Of a DNA stretch of 38,690 nucleotides, positions 10,238-21,709 are shown one piece after another. Source of the DNA: an uncultured Mycoplasmatota bacterium (GTDB lineage: Bacteria; Bacillota_I; Bacilli_A; Mycoplasmatales; Mycoplasmoidaceae); assembly GCA_949527715.1 (NCBI GenBank), contig CATEWF010000003.1, positions 1 to 38,690 of the forward strand, given 5' to 3'. The notes beneath the pieces were generated by a model. That model did no database searches. It saw nothing but the letters and a program-made list of their open reading frames with translations, and was not told the origin of the DNA. How positions within the stretch are numbered: the first letter of the stretch is position 1; every line of letters starts with the position of its first letter. Both the position numbers and the translations under genes were made by a program.

Positions 10238-12811
10238 ATGGAAATTACAAGAGCAAGTATCTTCGCACCTAGAAAAAGAATTCTAAAAAAAGCAAAAGTT
10301 ATTGCTAATCGTGTTGAAGAATATAAAGAACATTTTAGAAAAATGCCAAATGACAAGCTTTCTAATATGACAGATATATTTTTAAAACGTTTGGAAAAAG
10401 GTGAAAATTTAAATGACATTATGCCTGAAGCATTTGCTGTCGCACGTGAAGCAATTTATCGTGTTACTGGAATGTTTGCTTTTAAAGTACAAATAATTGG
10501 TGCGGTTGTCGCTCATTGAGGTGATTTTGCCGAAATGTATACAGGTGAAGGTAAAACTTTAACTGTTGTAATTGTTGCTTATTTAAATGCTCTTGTTAAA
10601 AAAGGTGTTCATGTTGTTACTGTTAATGAATACTTAGTTCAACGTGATGCAAAGTTTTGTGCAGAATGTTTAAACCCACTAGGAATTACGGTTGGATACA
10701 ACATCTCTTCATTCCAACCCGCTGAAAAAAAGAAGATGTTTGCTTGTGATATTACTTATACAACTAACTCTGAATTAGGATTTGATTATCTTCGTGATAA
10801 CATGGTAAGAAAGTATGATGAAAAAGTAATTCGTGAACTTTTTTTTGCCATTATTGATGAAGCAGATTCTGTGTTAATTGATGAAGCAAGAACCCCTTTA
10901 ATTATTTCTGGTCAACCTAAAAAAGATGTTTCGATGTATGTACAAGTTGATGAATTTGTTAAAACATTAAAGAAAGACGATTACAAAATCGAACCAGAAT
11001 CAAACTCAATTTCACTAACTGAAAAGGGTGCCGAAAAAATTCAAGAGCATTACAGAATTAAGAATTTGTTTGACTTCCAAAATTCTGAACTTCTTCATAA
11101 AGTAAAAAATGCTTTAATGGCTAACTTTGTTTTCCAAAATGGAGTTGAATATGTTGTAAAAGATAACAAGATAATGTTAGTTGATCATTTTACTGGTCGT
11201 ATTCTTGAAGGTCGTAGTTACAATGCTGGTTTACAACAAGCTATCCAAGCTAAAGAATATGTAAAAATTGAACCAGAAAATGTAACTGTCGCTACAATTA
11301 CATACCAATCTTTCTTTAGACAATACCAAAAAATTGCTGGTTTTTCAGGTACTGCTTTAACTGAAGAAGAAGAATTTTTGAAAATATATAACATGATTGT
11401 TGTTCCTATTCCAACAAACAAACCAGTTATTAGAAAAGATATGAATGATTATGTTTTTTCTAATAAAGTTAGTAAATGACACCATGTTATGGCTGAAATA
11501 GAGCGTGTCCACAAAACAGGACAACCAATTTTAGTTGGTACTGCATCAGTTGAAGATTCAGAAGAATTGTCACATTATTTAAGAAACAAAGGTCTAAAAT
11601 ACGAATTACTTAATGCTAAAAATAATGCACGTGAAGCAGAAATTGTAAAAAATGCCGGCCAAAAAGGTGCAATTACAATTTCTACAAACATGGCTGGTCG
11701 TGGTACTGATATTAAGCTAGGTGAGGGCGTTGCGGCACTTGGTGGTTTATATGTAATTGGTACTGAAAGAAATGAATCTAGACGTATTGACAATCAATTA
11801 AGAGGTCGTTCAGGACGTCAAGGCGACCCTGGTATTACAAGATTCTTTATTTCATTAGATGATACATTATTTAAACGTTTTGCTACTGAAAAATTTGATA
11901 AAGCAAGTGACAAAATAATTGATGAAGATTACTATGATTCATGATTCTTTACCAGATTATTGAATTCAACTCAAAAAAAAGTTGAGGGCCTAAATTTTGA
12001 TACACGTAAAAACCTTATTGATTACGATAGCGTTTTAAGTAATCAAAGAGAGCTTGTTTATACTCAAAGAGATCAAATGCTTTTAGGAAAAGAAAATCTT
12101 GAAATTTTAAAAGGAATGACAAATACTGTTGCTCATGATATTGCAAGATTGTATAAAAATCCTGATAATGAAGTTCATATTAATGCAAACAAAGTTGCTG
12201 AAATCATTAATACAAAGGTGTTCGGAACCCCAATTATCACATATCATTTCTTTGAAAACAAAACTATTGAACAAGGTGAAAAAATTATCTTTGAAATTTT
12301 ATGATTGAGTATTCAAAACAGGATTAAAATGTTGAAAGAAGATGTCGCTAAAAATATTATTCGTGACATTATGATTCAATGTTTGGATTTTCAATGAACA
12401 AATCATCTTGATAAGATTACTAAAATTCGTGAAGGTGTTCAATTGCGTTCTCTTGAACAACGTTCTCCATTAAATATTTATGTAGAAGAAGCTGACTGAA
12501 ATTTTAACGAAATGAAGAAAAACGTTGCTCATCAAGTAGTTATTTCAATTCACCGTATATTCATTCCGAAAGTAAATGACCAATTAAGAGAGGAGCTAAC
12601 GAAAATACTCCCTAAATTAAATTTAACTTCTGAAGCACTTGTAGAAAACCCTAAAGTTGATAATATTAAAATTGAAGAAGTTTTTGCACAAAAGCCTAAT
12701 CTAAAAATTAACACTAAACCAAAATTACCAAAAGATGCTCCAAAACCATCTAACGCTAAAGAAGAATTGCTAAAGAAAGTTACTGAACAAAAGAAACAGC
12801 AATCTAAATAA
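10238..12811 (+). CDS. secA: Preprotein translocase ATPase SecA
   Basis: SecA (857 residues) drives post-translational export through SecYEG. The nucleotide-binding site is visible as YTGEGKT (101-107) and a DEAD-type Walker B, DEADSVLIDEARTP (from residue 207). The second helicase domain shows STNMAGRGTDIKLG and QLRGRSGRQGDPG, and the wing/scaffold region carries GVQLRSLEQRSPL. The C-terminus ends in a Lys/Pro-rich tail (KPKLPKDAPKPS) and lacks the Cys-rich zinc motif found in many SecA proteins, as is common in mycoplasmas. Several Trp residues are TGA codons, for example at 10517, 11477 and 11942. It is transcribed from the divergent promoter 28-47 nt upstream, and a GT2 gene follows 1 nt after the stop. 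Confidence 0.97.
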
Positions 12812-12812
12812 T

Positions 12813-13799
12813 ATGCCTAAAAAAGTTTCAACTTTTTCTATAATTACCCCTGCTTATAATTCTGGGAAATATATTCAAAAATGTATTGATTCTGTTGCTA
12901 ATTCTGAATATGATTTATCAAAAGTTGAACATATTATTGTTAATGATGGATCAATAGATAACACTGAAGAAATTGTTTTAAAAAATAAAAAGAAATTTTC
13001 TCATATTAAATATTACAAAAAGCAAAATGGTAATTGAGGAAGCGTTATTAATTTTGTTAAACATAATCATTTAGCACAAAATGAATATATTTTAATATTG
13101 GATTCTGATGATAGAATTACGCCTCAAGCATTAAAAACAGTAAATAAAAAATGTAAAGACTCTGATATTTTTTACGGTTCTTTTGTAATGACTGATTTTA
13201 AAACCAAATTTTTTACTGTTCAACCATATTATTATGTTTTTAAAAGAAATCTAACAGTTACTGATAAGAAAAAGAAATCTGTAATTTATACTCCTTTATC
13301 TATTCCTTGTAATACATATTTTAAAAACAAATTATTTTATAAATCTATGGATTTAAAAGAAAAAATAAGTTACCAGGATGGAATACTTTATGCTAATTTG
13401 TCGTTTTTAGCTAAAACAAGTCGCTTTACAACAGAATGTGTTGCCCAATATTGAAAATATAGACCCGGAAATACAATGTCAAACTTTAATAATGATAAGA
13501 CATTTAAGTCTATTATGCCAAAATTTGAATATATTTTAAAAAATGGAAATTTTGAACCAGCTGTATTGCAAATTTTAGGATCTCCAGAATTTAGAAAATA
13601 TTTAAAAAAGAATAACTACAAATTCCATTTAAAAGAAAAAGCGAAGTTTCAATGATTGCCTTTTTACACTAAACCTTTTCTATGGATGCTATATGGTTTT
13701 TTTATAAAAAACTATTTTGTGAATGATAAAAAAATAATCAAAAAATATTCTCATGTTGCCGAAAATAAAAGAAAACAACTTTTAAAAAAACAAAAATAG
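12813..13799 (+). CDS. Glycosyltransferase family 2 protein
   Basis: This 328-residue GT-A glycosyltransferase begins MPKKVSTFSIITPAYNSG. It has the nucleotide-binding NDGSIDNT (44-51) and a DxD motif DSDD (97-100) that would bind metal and donor. After about residue 200 the sequence becomes basic (KFQWLPFYTKPF, then a Lys-rich tail), consistent with membrane-surface association, but I see no clear transmembrane helix. It begins 1 nt after secA stops and is probably co-transcribed with it, an unusual pairing. Its stop lies 2 bp from the stop of the converging GT2 gene. It is not a close relative of the two minus-strand GT2s. Donor and acceptor are unknown. Confidence 0.85.
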
Positions 13800-13801
13800 A
13801 T

Positions 13802-14803
13802 TTATTTCTTTAAAATTTGGTTGATTTTTTTGTTTTGTTGCTTGTATTCTCTATTTTGAAATAAAACATCAATTTTTTTCCATCAAATGTTGTGTTTTAA
13901 ATTTGTTGGAATTTTATATTTTATATGCATTAAATACTTGTATTCCATCTTAATTTTTTCGTATATTAATTTTTCACTATATTTTTTGCTAGGTTTAAAA
14001 TGACCAATATAACATCCTATAGATTGTTCAATATTAGACCAAATAATTCTTAAAAATTTCTTTCTATTTAAAAACCCTTTTTTCTTAAAAATGGTTAGTA
14101 ATCTATCAACTTGATAAATTTCATCAGATAAAATTGTTGCATTTTGATTGTTATATGAAGATAGTCTTCCATGAGAATTATCTTTGTAGTAATTGTAGCC
14201 TGTTTTGTTGAGAGGCATAAACTCTTTAGCACAAAAATACACATATGGCATAAGACCTACATCCTCAAATCTTCTAGTTTTTTCATTAAATGGCGTATTT
14301 AAAGAATTAAAATATTTTTTATTTATAAAACAACCCCATGGTGGGCATAAACTACTATTTACATATTCATATTGATTTGTTTTTTTATTTATTTTTGATG
14401 TGCAAAATCAAGGCATAACAAAAAAACTATAGAAAATTATTCTTGCTTTGAAAGGAGCTATATCAATTTTTCTTGTTCCTAATTTACTAATAAATTCTTT
14501 ACAAATGTGTTTAGTTAATGTATCGTCATCATCTAAAAATGTGAAATACTCACCTGTAGCATAATTTATAAGAAGATTTCTGTTTCTTGCGATTCCTAAA
14601 TTTGTTTTGTTTTTAAAAACCTTAATTCTTTTATCTATTCTTTGCAATTCAAGTAAAATTTTATATGTGTTATCTGTGCTACAATCGTCCAAGCAAATAA
14701 TTTCTATGTTTTCATATGTTTGCCTTAAGGCACTAAAAACTGCTCTTTTAACTTTTTTCTCACCATTATATGTAGATATTAAAATTGATATTTTGGGTAG
14801 CAT
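13802..14803 (-). CDS. Glycosyltransferase family 2 protein
   Basis: This 333-residue GT-A enzyme begins MLPKISILISTYNG. LDDCSTDNT (38-46) binds the nucleotide, and the metal site is DDDD (91-94). The segment WGCFINKKYFNSLN followed by RFEDVGLMP matches the minus-strand GT2 at 7114-8133, so the two are paralogues. An in-frame TGA at 13883-13885 is read as Trp; the true end is the TAA at 13802-13804, after a further Lys/Gln-rich tail. The ATG at 14803 fits family starts. Its own promoter is shared, in divergent orientation, with uvrB. It converges on the GT2 behind secA with only 2 bp between stops and no hairpin terminator visible there. Confidence 0.85.
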
Positions 14804-14835
14804 AAATAATGATATTAAGTGATTAATTATGTAAA

Positions 14836-14857
14836 ATTATACAATAAATATATTGTA
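14836..14857. promoter_or_regulatory. Divergent promoter region between GT2 and uvrB
   Basis: Minus-strand TATAAT (14841-14836) faces the GT2 gene, with a predicted leader of about 26 nt. Plus-strand TACAAT (14840-14845) is the only -10-like box for uvrB and would give a leader of only about 5 nt. The two boxes overlap by 2 bp. A 7-bp inverted repeat, TACAATA-AATA-TATTGTA (14840-14857), runs from the uvrB -10 box to the first base of its start codon and might act as an operator. No -35 boxes are clear. Confidence 0.35.
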
Positions 14858-16836
14858 TGGGTTGTTTCAAACTAACTACACAAATGTCACCAAAAGGTGA
14901 CCAAAAAAATGCCATTGATCAGTTAACAAAAAATATTAATAATGGGATTAAATCTCAGGTATTGCTTGGAGCTACTGGTACTGGTAAGACTTTTACTATT
15001 GCAAACGTTATCAAAAACACTCAAAAAAATACATTAGTTATTGTCCATAATAAAACATTAGCAGCTCAACTGTATTCTGAATTTAAAGAATTATTTAAAG
15101 AAAACAAGGTTGAGTATTATGTTTCTTACTTTGATTTTTATCAACCAGAGGCATATATTCCAAGAACAGACACATATATTGAAAAAACTGCAAAACAAAA
15201 TCAGGAAATTGAAATGTTGAGATTATCAACAATTAATTCTTTGGCTACTGAAAAAAATGTTATTGTTGTGGCATCTGTTGCAGCTATTTATGCTTCAGTT
15301 GCTCCTGAAGATTTCAATACATTTAGAATTATTCTTGCAAAAAATCAAAAAATGAATTTAAAACAATTTACATATGATTTAGTAAGACTTCAATATCATA
15401 GAAATAATATTGATTTATCTCCTGGTACATTTAGAAAAAAAGGTGATGTTATAGAAATTGCCCCCGGTTATGCAGATAACTACTATTTAAGAATATCTTT
15501 TTTCGGTGATGAAATAGAAGATATTGTCAAAATAGATGTTTTAACTGGTAATGTAATTGAAAAATTAAAACTGTGTGTAATTGCGCCTGCAAATGAATAT
15601 ATTATGAATCACGATAGACTAGAAGAATCTATTGCAAGAATAAAATCTGAGTTAATTGAAACTGAAAAAAAATTCAAGTTAAATAACCAATTGCTTGAAG
15701 CCCAAAGAATTCATGAAAGAACAATGAGAGACATTGAATCTATGCAAGAACTTGGATATTGTAGTGGTATTGAAAATTATTCAAGACACTTAGAACTTCG
15801 TAATGCCGGTGAAACTCCATATACATTATTTGATTATTTTAAAAATAACTGATTGCTAGTGATTGACGAATGCCACATGACTATTCCTCAAATAAGAGGT
15901 ATGTACAATACAGATAAATCTAGAAAAGAAACATTAGTAAAATATGGATTTAGATTGCCATCAGCATTAGATAATAGGCCTTTAAATTTTGAAGAATTTA
16001 ACTCAAAATTAGACAATGTTATTTACGTTTCAGCAACTCCAAATGAATATGAAATAAATAAATCACATAATAAAATTATTGAACAAATAGTTAGACCTAC
16101 AGGATTGTTAGATCCAAAAATTGAAATTCATTCTTCAAAATATCAAGTTGATGATTTGGTAATTGAATTACAAAAACAAGTTGAGAAAAAAGAAAGAACA
16201 TTTATTACTGTCTTAACAATCAAGATGGCTGAAAGTTTAACTGAGTACTTAAAAAATCAAAAATTTAAAGTTGCATATTTGCATAATGAATTAAAAACAC
16301 TTGATCGTGCAAAAATCATTAATGATTTAAGGCGTGGTAAATATGATGTAATTGTTGGAATCAATTTATTACGTGAAGGATTGGATGTTCCCGAAGTTTC
16401 TTTAGTTGCGATTTTTGATGCGGATAAACCAGGTTTCTTTAGAAATGATAAAGCATTATTGCAAACATTTGGTAGGGCTGCAAGAAACGCAAATGGGCGA
16501 GTTATTTTGTATGCAGATACTACAACTGAGGCAATGAAAATAGCAATCGATGAAACAAATAGACGTAGAAAAATTCAAGAGGCATACAATAAAAAGCACA
16601 AAATTACTCCTAAGACTATTGTTAAACCTATTTTTGAAGATTTAAAATCAAAAGATGATCAAAAAATAGTTGAAGCGATATTTCATAGTAGAAATAAGCC
16701 TAACACTGAAAAAACTACAAAAGCAATTAATATATTGAAAAAAGAAATGCTTACTGCAGCAAAGAATCAAGAATATGAACGTGCTGCTTATTTAAGAGAT
16801 TTAATTATTGATTTAGAATCTCAAATAAAAAAATAA
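14857..16836 (+). CDS. uvrB: Excinuclease ABC subunit UvrB
   Basis: UvrB (659 residues) is the damage-verifying helicase-like subunit of nucleotide excision repair, loaded by UvrA and recruiting UvrC. Walker A is GATGTGKT (38-45). The beta-hairpin region shows YYVSYFDFYQPEAYIPRTDT. Walker B is IDECHMTIPQ (from residue 336; most UvrBs have DESH). Later motifs include YVSATPNEYE, INLLREGLDVPEVSL and QTFGRAARNANG. The C-terminal UVR motif (about 615-655, MLTAAKNQEYERAAYLRD) binds UvrC. Trp before LLVIDECH is a TGA codon (15850-15852). The stop codon abuts that of tatD with no gap. In M. genitalium I recall uvrB directly beside secA; here two GT2 genes lie between them. Confidence 0.97.
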
Positions 16837-17601
16837 TTATTTATTAATATCAAAAAAGTGAATTGAATTTTTAAATATTTGTGTACTAAGAGTTGTTTCG
16901 TCTATTTGTAACTCTCTTTGAATCATTTGAAACGTTTCTCTAACATAATATGGCATACATTCTTTACCTCTATATGGCACAGGAGCTAAATATGGAGAAT
17001 CAGTTTCAATTAATAATTTATCTTTTGGAATTAAATGAATCATCTCTCTTAATTCATTAGATTTTTTAAATGTGATTATTCCTGATATAGAAATATAACA
17101 ACCAATTGATAGATAGTTCATTAATTCGTTCTTATTGCCACTAAAACAATGAATTAATATTTTTTGATTTTTTGCATTCTCTTTTAAAATTTTATATGTA
17201 TCTTCTGCAGCATCTCTAGTATGAACAACAAGAGGAAGTTTTATTTTCTTAGATAAATTAATGTGATTAATAAAAGATTTGATTTGTTTTTCTTTATCAT
17301 AAGGAGAATAATGGTAGTCCAACCCTGTTTCACCAATACCAACAACTCTTTTATTTTTACAAAGCATCTCTATTTGCTTAATTTCATTATTAGGATCAAC
17401 AACATCAGATGGATGTACACCAATAATTGCATAGCAATTTTCATAATTATTTGCTTGTTCAACACATATTTTTGATGTTTTAAGATCTACACCAACATTA
17501 TTAATCAATATATTTTGCTTAATGCATTCATTAATTATTTCATCTGCTTTTTCTAATAACGGTGAACAGCATAAATGACAATGAGTATCATATAACTTCA
17601 T
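16837..17601 (-). CDS. tatD: TatD family metal-dependent hydrolase (DNase)
   Basis: This 254-residue TIM-barrel hydrolase belongs to the amidohydrolase superfamily; TatD proteins act as 3'-5' exonucleases or DNases in repair and quality control. All metal ligands are visible: HCH at 7-9, GETGLDYH with Glu91, HTRDA with His127, HCFSG with His151 and ETDSP with Asp201. Length is normal for the family. It is the last gene of the serS-tmk-holB-mnmE-tatD operon, following mnmE by 2 nt, an order I recall from M. genitalium MG005-MG009. It ends exactly where uvrB ends on the other strand. Confidence 0.93.
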   Translation of the reverse strand: MKLYDTHCHLCCSPLLEKADEIINECIKQNILINNVGVDLKTSKICVEQANNYENCYAIIGVHPSDVVDPNNEIKQIEMLCKNKRVVGIGETGLDYHYSPYDKEKQIKSFINHINLSKKIKLPLVVHTRDAAEDTYKILKENAKNQKILIHCFSGNKNELMNYLSIGCYISISGIITFKKSNELREMIHLIPKDKLLIETDSPYLAPVPYRGKECMPYYVRETFQMIQRELQIDETTLSTQIFKNSIHFFDINK

Positions 17602-17603
17602 AT

Positions 17604-18929
17604 TTATTTACCTACACAAAATTTACTAAATAATTCATCAACAAAAGACACGTTGTTTGAAATACCAAGAATTTGTTCTAATTTATTTATAGCATTATGT
17701 AAGTAATTTGCAGATATTTCAAATTCTTTATTTGATAAATAAATTTTTTGTGCTAATTTAATATTTAATAATGCAGACTCTAACAGGTTAATAGATTGCT
17801 GACTTTGCATTAAAATTTCATTTTTGAAATCAATTGATTGTAAATTATTAAAGTTAGATAACTTTTTTATTAATGCACTAATATTGTTTGTTTTTGCAGA
17901 AATTTTAATTCCAGAAATGGAGTTAGCTTTTGACTTATCTGATTTATTTAAAACCACAATTCTATTTAATTTATTTGTTTTAGATAACAAACTCTTATCT
18001 TGCTCTGTAATTTTTTTTGAATTGTCTATCACTAAAAGGATTAAATCTGCATTTTTATAAGCATTTTTTGCTTTTGTGATGCCAATTTTTTCTATTGAAT
18101 TATTTGATTTTCTTATTCCTGCTGTATCAACAAAATCAAATTTAATTCCATCAATCACACATGATGCTTCAATAACATCTCTTGTGGTTCCTGGTATAGT
18201 TGAAACAATTGCCTTATCTTCTTTTAACAAGGCATTTAAAAGAGATGACTTACCAACATTTGGTTTACCAATAATAGCTACTCGAATACCATCTTTAATT
18301 TTTATTAATTTATTAGATGATTTGATAATTTTATTAATTAAAACAATTGATTTTTTAAAAATATTTAATATTTCTTTTTTTGAAACATCGGGAGTAGATT
18401 CATATTCTGGATAATCAATATCTACTTCAACTTGACCTAAAACTTTAAATATATTATCTCTGATTTGTTTTATAGCCTTGTTTGTTTTACCATCCAAACC
18501 ATTTAAAGACATTTTTATGCCAATGTCGCTTGATGAATTTACCAAATTATTTATAGCTTCTGATTGAATTAAAGAAATTTTATTATTCAAAAAAGCTCTT
18601 TTTGTAAATTCACCATTTTTGGCCATAATGCAACCATTTTTAATTAATAATGAAATTATTTTGTTTGCAATATACAAGCTCCCATGACAATTAATTTCAA
18701 CAAGATTCTCACCCGTGTAAGATTTTGGTGCAACAAACTTGTTTAAAAGCACTTCATCTATTTTTTGTGAATTATCAAATAAATCTACTTTTTGAATAGA
18801 ATATCCTTCTTTTTTTATTTTTGTTTTAGAAATTTTTTGCAAAATTTCATAAGTCTTATCACCTGAGATTCTAATAATGTGAATCGCAGATTTAAATTTT
18901 GGTGTAGATAAAGCAACAATTGTTTTCAT
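17604..18929 (-). CDS. mnmE: tRNA modification GTPase MnmE
   Basis: MnmE (441 residues from ATG 18929) works with MnmG on the wobble uridine of tRNAs. The N-terminal folate-binding domain begins MKTIVALSTPKFKSAIHIIR. The inserted G domain has G1 GKPNVGKS (221-228), G2 in PGTTRD, G3 DTAG (268-271) and G4 NKSD (328-331). The protein ends in FCVGK, whose cysteine is the conserved C-terminal residue needed for modification. A TTG 21 nt upstream would add seven residues, but the ATG fits family starts and lies 2 nt after holB. It is part of the serS-to-tatD operon. Confidence 0.95.
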   Translation of the reverse strand: MKTIVALSTPKFKSAIHIIRISGDKTYEILQKISKTKIKKEGYSIQKVDLFDNSQKIDEVLLNKFVAPKSYTGENLVEINCHGSLYIANKIISLLIKNGCIMAKNGEFTKRAFLNNKISLIQSEAINNLVNSSSDIGIKMSLNGLDGKTNKAIKQIRDNIFKVLGQVEVDIDYPEYESTPDVSKKEILNIFKKSIVLINKIIKSSNKLIKIKDGIRVAIIGKPNVGKSSLLNALLKEDKAIVSTIPGTTRDVIEASCVIDGIKFDFVDTAGIRKSNNSIEKIGITKAKNAYKNADLILLVIDNSKKITEQDKSLLSKTNKLNRIVVLNKSDKSKANSISGIKISAKTNNISALIKKLSNFNNLQSIDFKNEILMQSQQSINLLESALLNIKLAQKIYLSNKEFEISANYLHNAINKLEQILGISNNVSFVDELFSKFCVGK

Positions 18930-18931
18930 AT

Positions 18932-19741
18932 TTACTGTATTATTGAACAAATTTTATTAAAAAACAAGACTTTATTAGGATTAAATTTTAAATCATTTTT
19001 AAGAACATTTGTTTTGGTTTCATTTTGTGGGAATAAACAACTAATAATATCTAATATTTTTTTTATTTCTAAATAAGAAAATTTCTTAAATGTCTCTAAA
19101 GATTCTTTAAAAATTTTAACATCGTCTTTTGAATTAATAATATTGTTAGTAAAACTATACAATTCTGTGAAAGAACCATTATCCAGATCAGACGATAATT
19201 CATCTAAAGATAAATAATTTGATGCTATAGAAATTTCTTTGGGATTGGTTAATTTATTATGCTTGATAATTTTCTCAAGTTCTTTTTTATCAGGAAAAAG
19301 GTTAAATGATTGGCATCTACTTTTAATAGTTTCTAAAATAGAGTTTGGTGATTTAGTCACAAAAATTGCATATGTGTTTTTTGGTGGTTCTTCCAAAAAT
19401 TTTAATAATGAATTTGCTGCTTGTTTTGTAATGTTTTCAATTCCATAAATTACATATATTTTTTTATTAATGTTTTCAATTCCTGGATAAGAAAAAACAT
19501 TTTGAATATTTAAAATATCTTCTTTTTTAATTGTTGAACTAAACCCATCAATAACAAGTAAATCTGCATATGCAGACTTATCTATTTTTGAACTATATAA
19601 TTCTTTTTCATCTTCTGACAAATCAGCACATACTATAGATTTAATATAATTATTTAATGTTTTTCTAACATTAACAGATACAGTGATATTAAAAATCACA
19701 GCATGAGGCTTTTTTTGTGAATCAATAAAATCGTTTAACAT
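18932..19741 (-). CDS. holB: DNA polymerase III subunit delta' (clamp-loader family)
   Basis: This 269-residue protein is the delta' subunit of the clamp loader that places the DnaN clamp on DNA. The core motif NSLLKFLEEPP (about 110-120) and the SRC motif in IKSRCQSF (139-146) are diagnostic. The N-terminal P-loop is absent, as expected for an inactive ATPase subunit rather than DnaX. The C-terminal third is poorly conserved. It sits between tmk (1-nt gap) and mnmE (2-nt gap), which matches the conserved mycoplasma order and supports the name. Confidence 0.88.
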   Translation of the reverse strand: MLNDFIDSQKKPHAVIFNITVSVNVRKTLNNYIKSIVCADLSEDEKELYSSKIDKSAYADLLVIDGFSSTIKKEDILNIQNVFSYPGIENINKKIYVIYGIENITKQAANSLLKFLEEPPKNTYAIFVTKSPNSILETIKSRCQSFNLFPDKKELEKIIKHNKLTNPKEISIASNYLSLDELSSDLDNGSFTELYSFTNNIINSKDDVKIFKESLETFKKFSYLEIKKILDIISCLFPQNETKTNVLKNDLKFNPNKVLFFNKICSIIQ

Positions 19742-19742
19742 A

Positions 19743-20390
19743 CTATTTGTTTATCTTTTTTAAAATTGCCTTTATTGTATCTTTATGAACTCGCTCAATA
19801 GTGTTGTTAGCATCTATTTGCACAATTTTGTTTTTGTATAAATTTGCAATTTTTTTGTATCCTAAATACACTTGTTTATGCAAATCTAAAGTTTCTCTAT
19901 CAAGGCGGTTGACATCTCTATTTTTGTTTGCTTGTATTCTTGCTAACCCTTGTTCTGGTTTTAACATTAACAAAATCGTAAAATCAGGCATGGTGTTGTT
20001 TATTGCAAAATTGTTTATATCTCACACTTCTTTAATACCAAGTTTTCTTGCATATCCTTGATAAACTAAAGATGAATGTATATATCTATCGCATAAAACT
20101 ATTTTCTTTTTTTTCAGATTAGGAATAATAAAATCTTTTACATGTTGGGCACGTGAAGCTGCAAATAGTAAAGCTTCTGCTCTATCTGAAATCTTGTAAT
20201 CTAATTTATTTAACAAAATATTTCTAATGTCTTCTGCAATGACATTGTTCTTACCGCCGGGTTCTCTTGTCAAAACAACATTATCTTTACCAAATTTTTT
20301 TTGCAAATCTTTATATATTAAATTAATGATTGTGGTTTTACCACAACCATCTGGACCTTCAAATGTAATGAAAATTCCTTTTTTAGTCAT
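19743..20390 (-). CDS. tmk: Thymidylate kinase
   Basis: Tmk (215 residues) phosphorylates dTMP to dTDP. The P-loop is EGPDGCGKT (11-19). The DRY-type substrate motif is CDRYIHSSLVYQGYARKLG. The preceding LTREPGG and ALLFAASRAQH fit the family. One Trp (after GIKEV) is a TGA codon, so a standard-code reading would split the gene. The ATG shares one base with the serS stop (TAATG), indicating translational coupling. It ends in TAG 1 nt before holB. Confidence 0.95.
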
Positions 20391-21661
20391 TATTTTATAT
20401 ATTTTTCGCCATTAAAATATTTTCTTAAAGGTTCTGGAATTAATATCGATCCATCAGCTTGTTGGTAATTTTCAATGACAGCAGCTCATAAACGGTCAAT
20501 AGCTAGACCTGAACCATTTAATGTGTGACAATATTTTGTTTCACCTTTTTTATCTTTATATCTAAGCATTAAATTTCTTGCTTGGAAATCTAAACAATTT
20601 GAACAAGAAGAAATTTCTTTGTAAGCATTGTATGAAGGCAACCAAACTTCAATGTCATAAGTTTTAGCTGAACTAAAACCCATATCTCCTGTACATAGAA
20701 CTATTCTTCTATGAGGTAAATTTAATGACTCAAGAATTTTTTCAGCTTGACTAGTCATGTGTTCTAGTTCATCAAAAGAGTTTTGGTCGTTAACTATTTT
20801 AACCATTTCTGTTTTGTAGAATTGGTGTTGTCTAATAACACCACGAGTATCTTTGCCGGCACTTCCAGCCTCGCTTCTAAAACAACATGTATTTGTAGTA
20901 AAATAAATTGGTAATTTATTGCCATCTAAGATTTCGCCTCTATAGAAGTTAGTTAATTGAACTTCACCTGTAGGTGATAAATAATCACCTGAATTTAATT
21001 TATACAAATCTTCTTCAAATTTAGGTAATTGTCCTGTTCCAATTAATGATTCTCTTTTAACAACAACCGGTGGTAAAACTTCTTTAAATCCAGCTTGGGT
21101 GTTCATTTCAAGAGTGTATCATTGTAAAGCACGAATTAATCTAGCACCTTTATCTAAATACATTATGTACCTTGAACCACAAATTTTAACACCACGTTCA
21201 AAATCAATTAATCTCAGTTTTTCTGCTAAATCTCAATGAGCCAATGGTTTAAAATCAAACTTTGTTGGAGTAAAAAATTTTTTGACTTCAACATTTTCAT
21301 TTTCATCTTTGCCAATAGGAACAGATTTGTCTGGTAAATTTGGAATTGAATATAGAATTTCATTTAGTTTATTTTCAAGTTCTTCTTTTTTTAAAGATAA
21401 AGAAGTTAATTCTACCTTACCTTCTTTTACTTTGTTTTTTAATTCTTCAGCTTCTTGTTTTTTACCTGAAGCCATTAAAGATCCTATTTCTTTGGAAAAT
21501 TTATTAGTTTGAGCATTCAAATTTTGAATTTTTGTTGTAGTCTGTCTTCATTCTGAATCTAATTCTTGGAAATTATTTAATTGTTCATAATTCTTTCCTC
21601 TTGTAGAAAGAACTTTAACTGTTTCTTCAAAATTTTGACGTAATTTGTTTATATCTAGCAT
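20390..21661 (-). CDS. serS: Seryl-tRNA synthetase
   Basis: SerRS (423 residues) charges tRNA-Ser. The N-terminal part (about 1-105) is the long helical arm. Class II motif 2 appears as CCFRSEAGSAGKDTRG, followed by QHQFYKTEMVKI. Motif 3 is NGSGLAIDRLWAAVIENYQ, whose Trp is TGA. The start ATG at 21661 follows a clear AGAGG ribosome-binding site 6-10 nt upstream. It is the promoter-proximal gene of the operon with tmk, holB, mnmE and tatD, and overlaps tmk by 1 nt. Confidence 0.96.
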
Positions 21662-21679
21662 AAAAACCTCTATGATAAA

Positions 21680-21694
21680 TATAATTATTATAAT
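21680..21694. promoter_or_regulatory. Divergent promoter region between serS and the 106-residue protein gene
   Basis: The 48-bp gap between the start codons holds a near-symmetric AT stretch. Plus-strand TATAAT is at 21689-21694 (another copy at 21680-21685), and minus-strand TATAAT is at 21692-21687. Start sites of about 21680 for serS (19-nt leader including AGAGG) and about 21701 for the plus gene are plausible. The opposing -10 boxes overlap. No -35 element stands out. Confidence 0.4.
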
Positions 21695-21709
21695 TAAATA
21701 ATAATTATT

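Noticed and set aside
18929..18950. A start for mnmE at the TTG ending at 18950.
   Set aside because: It would overlap holB and add seven residues not expected for MnmE; the ATG at 18929 gives the normal N-terminus.
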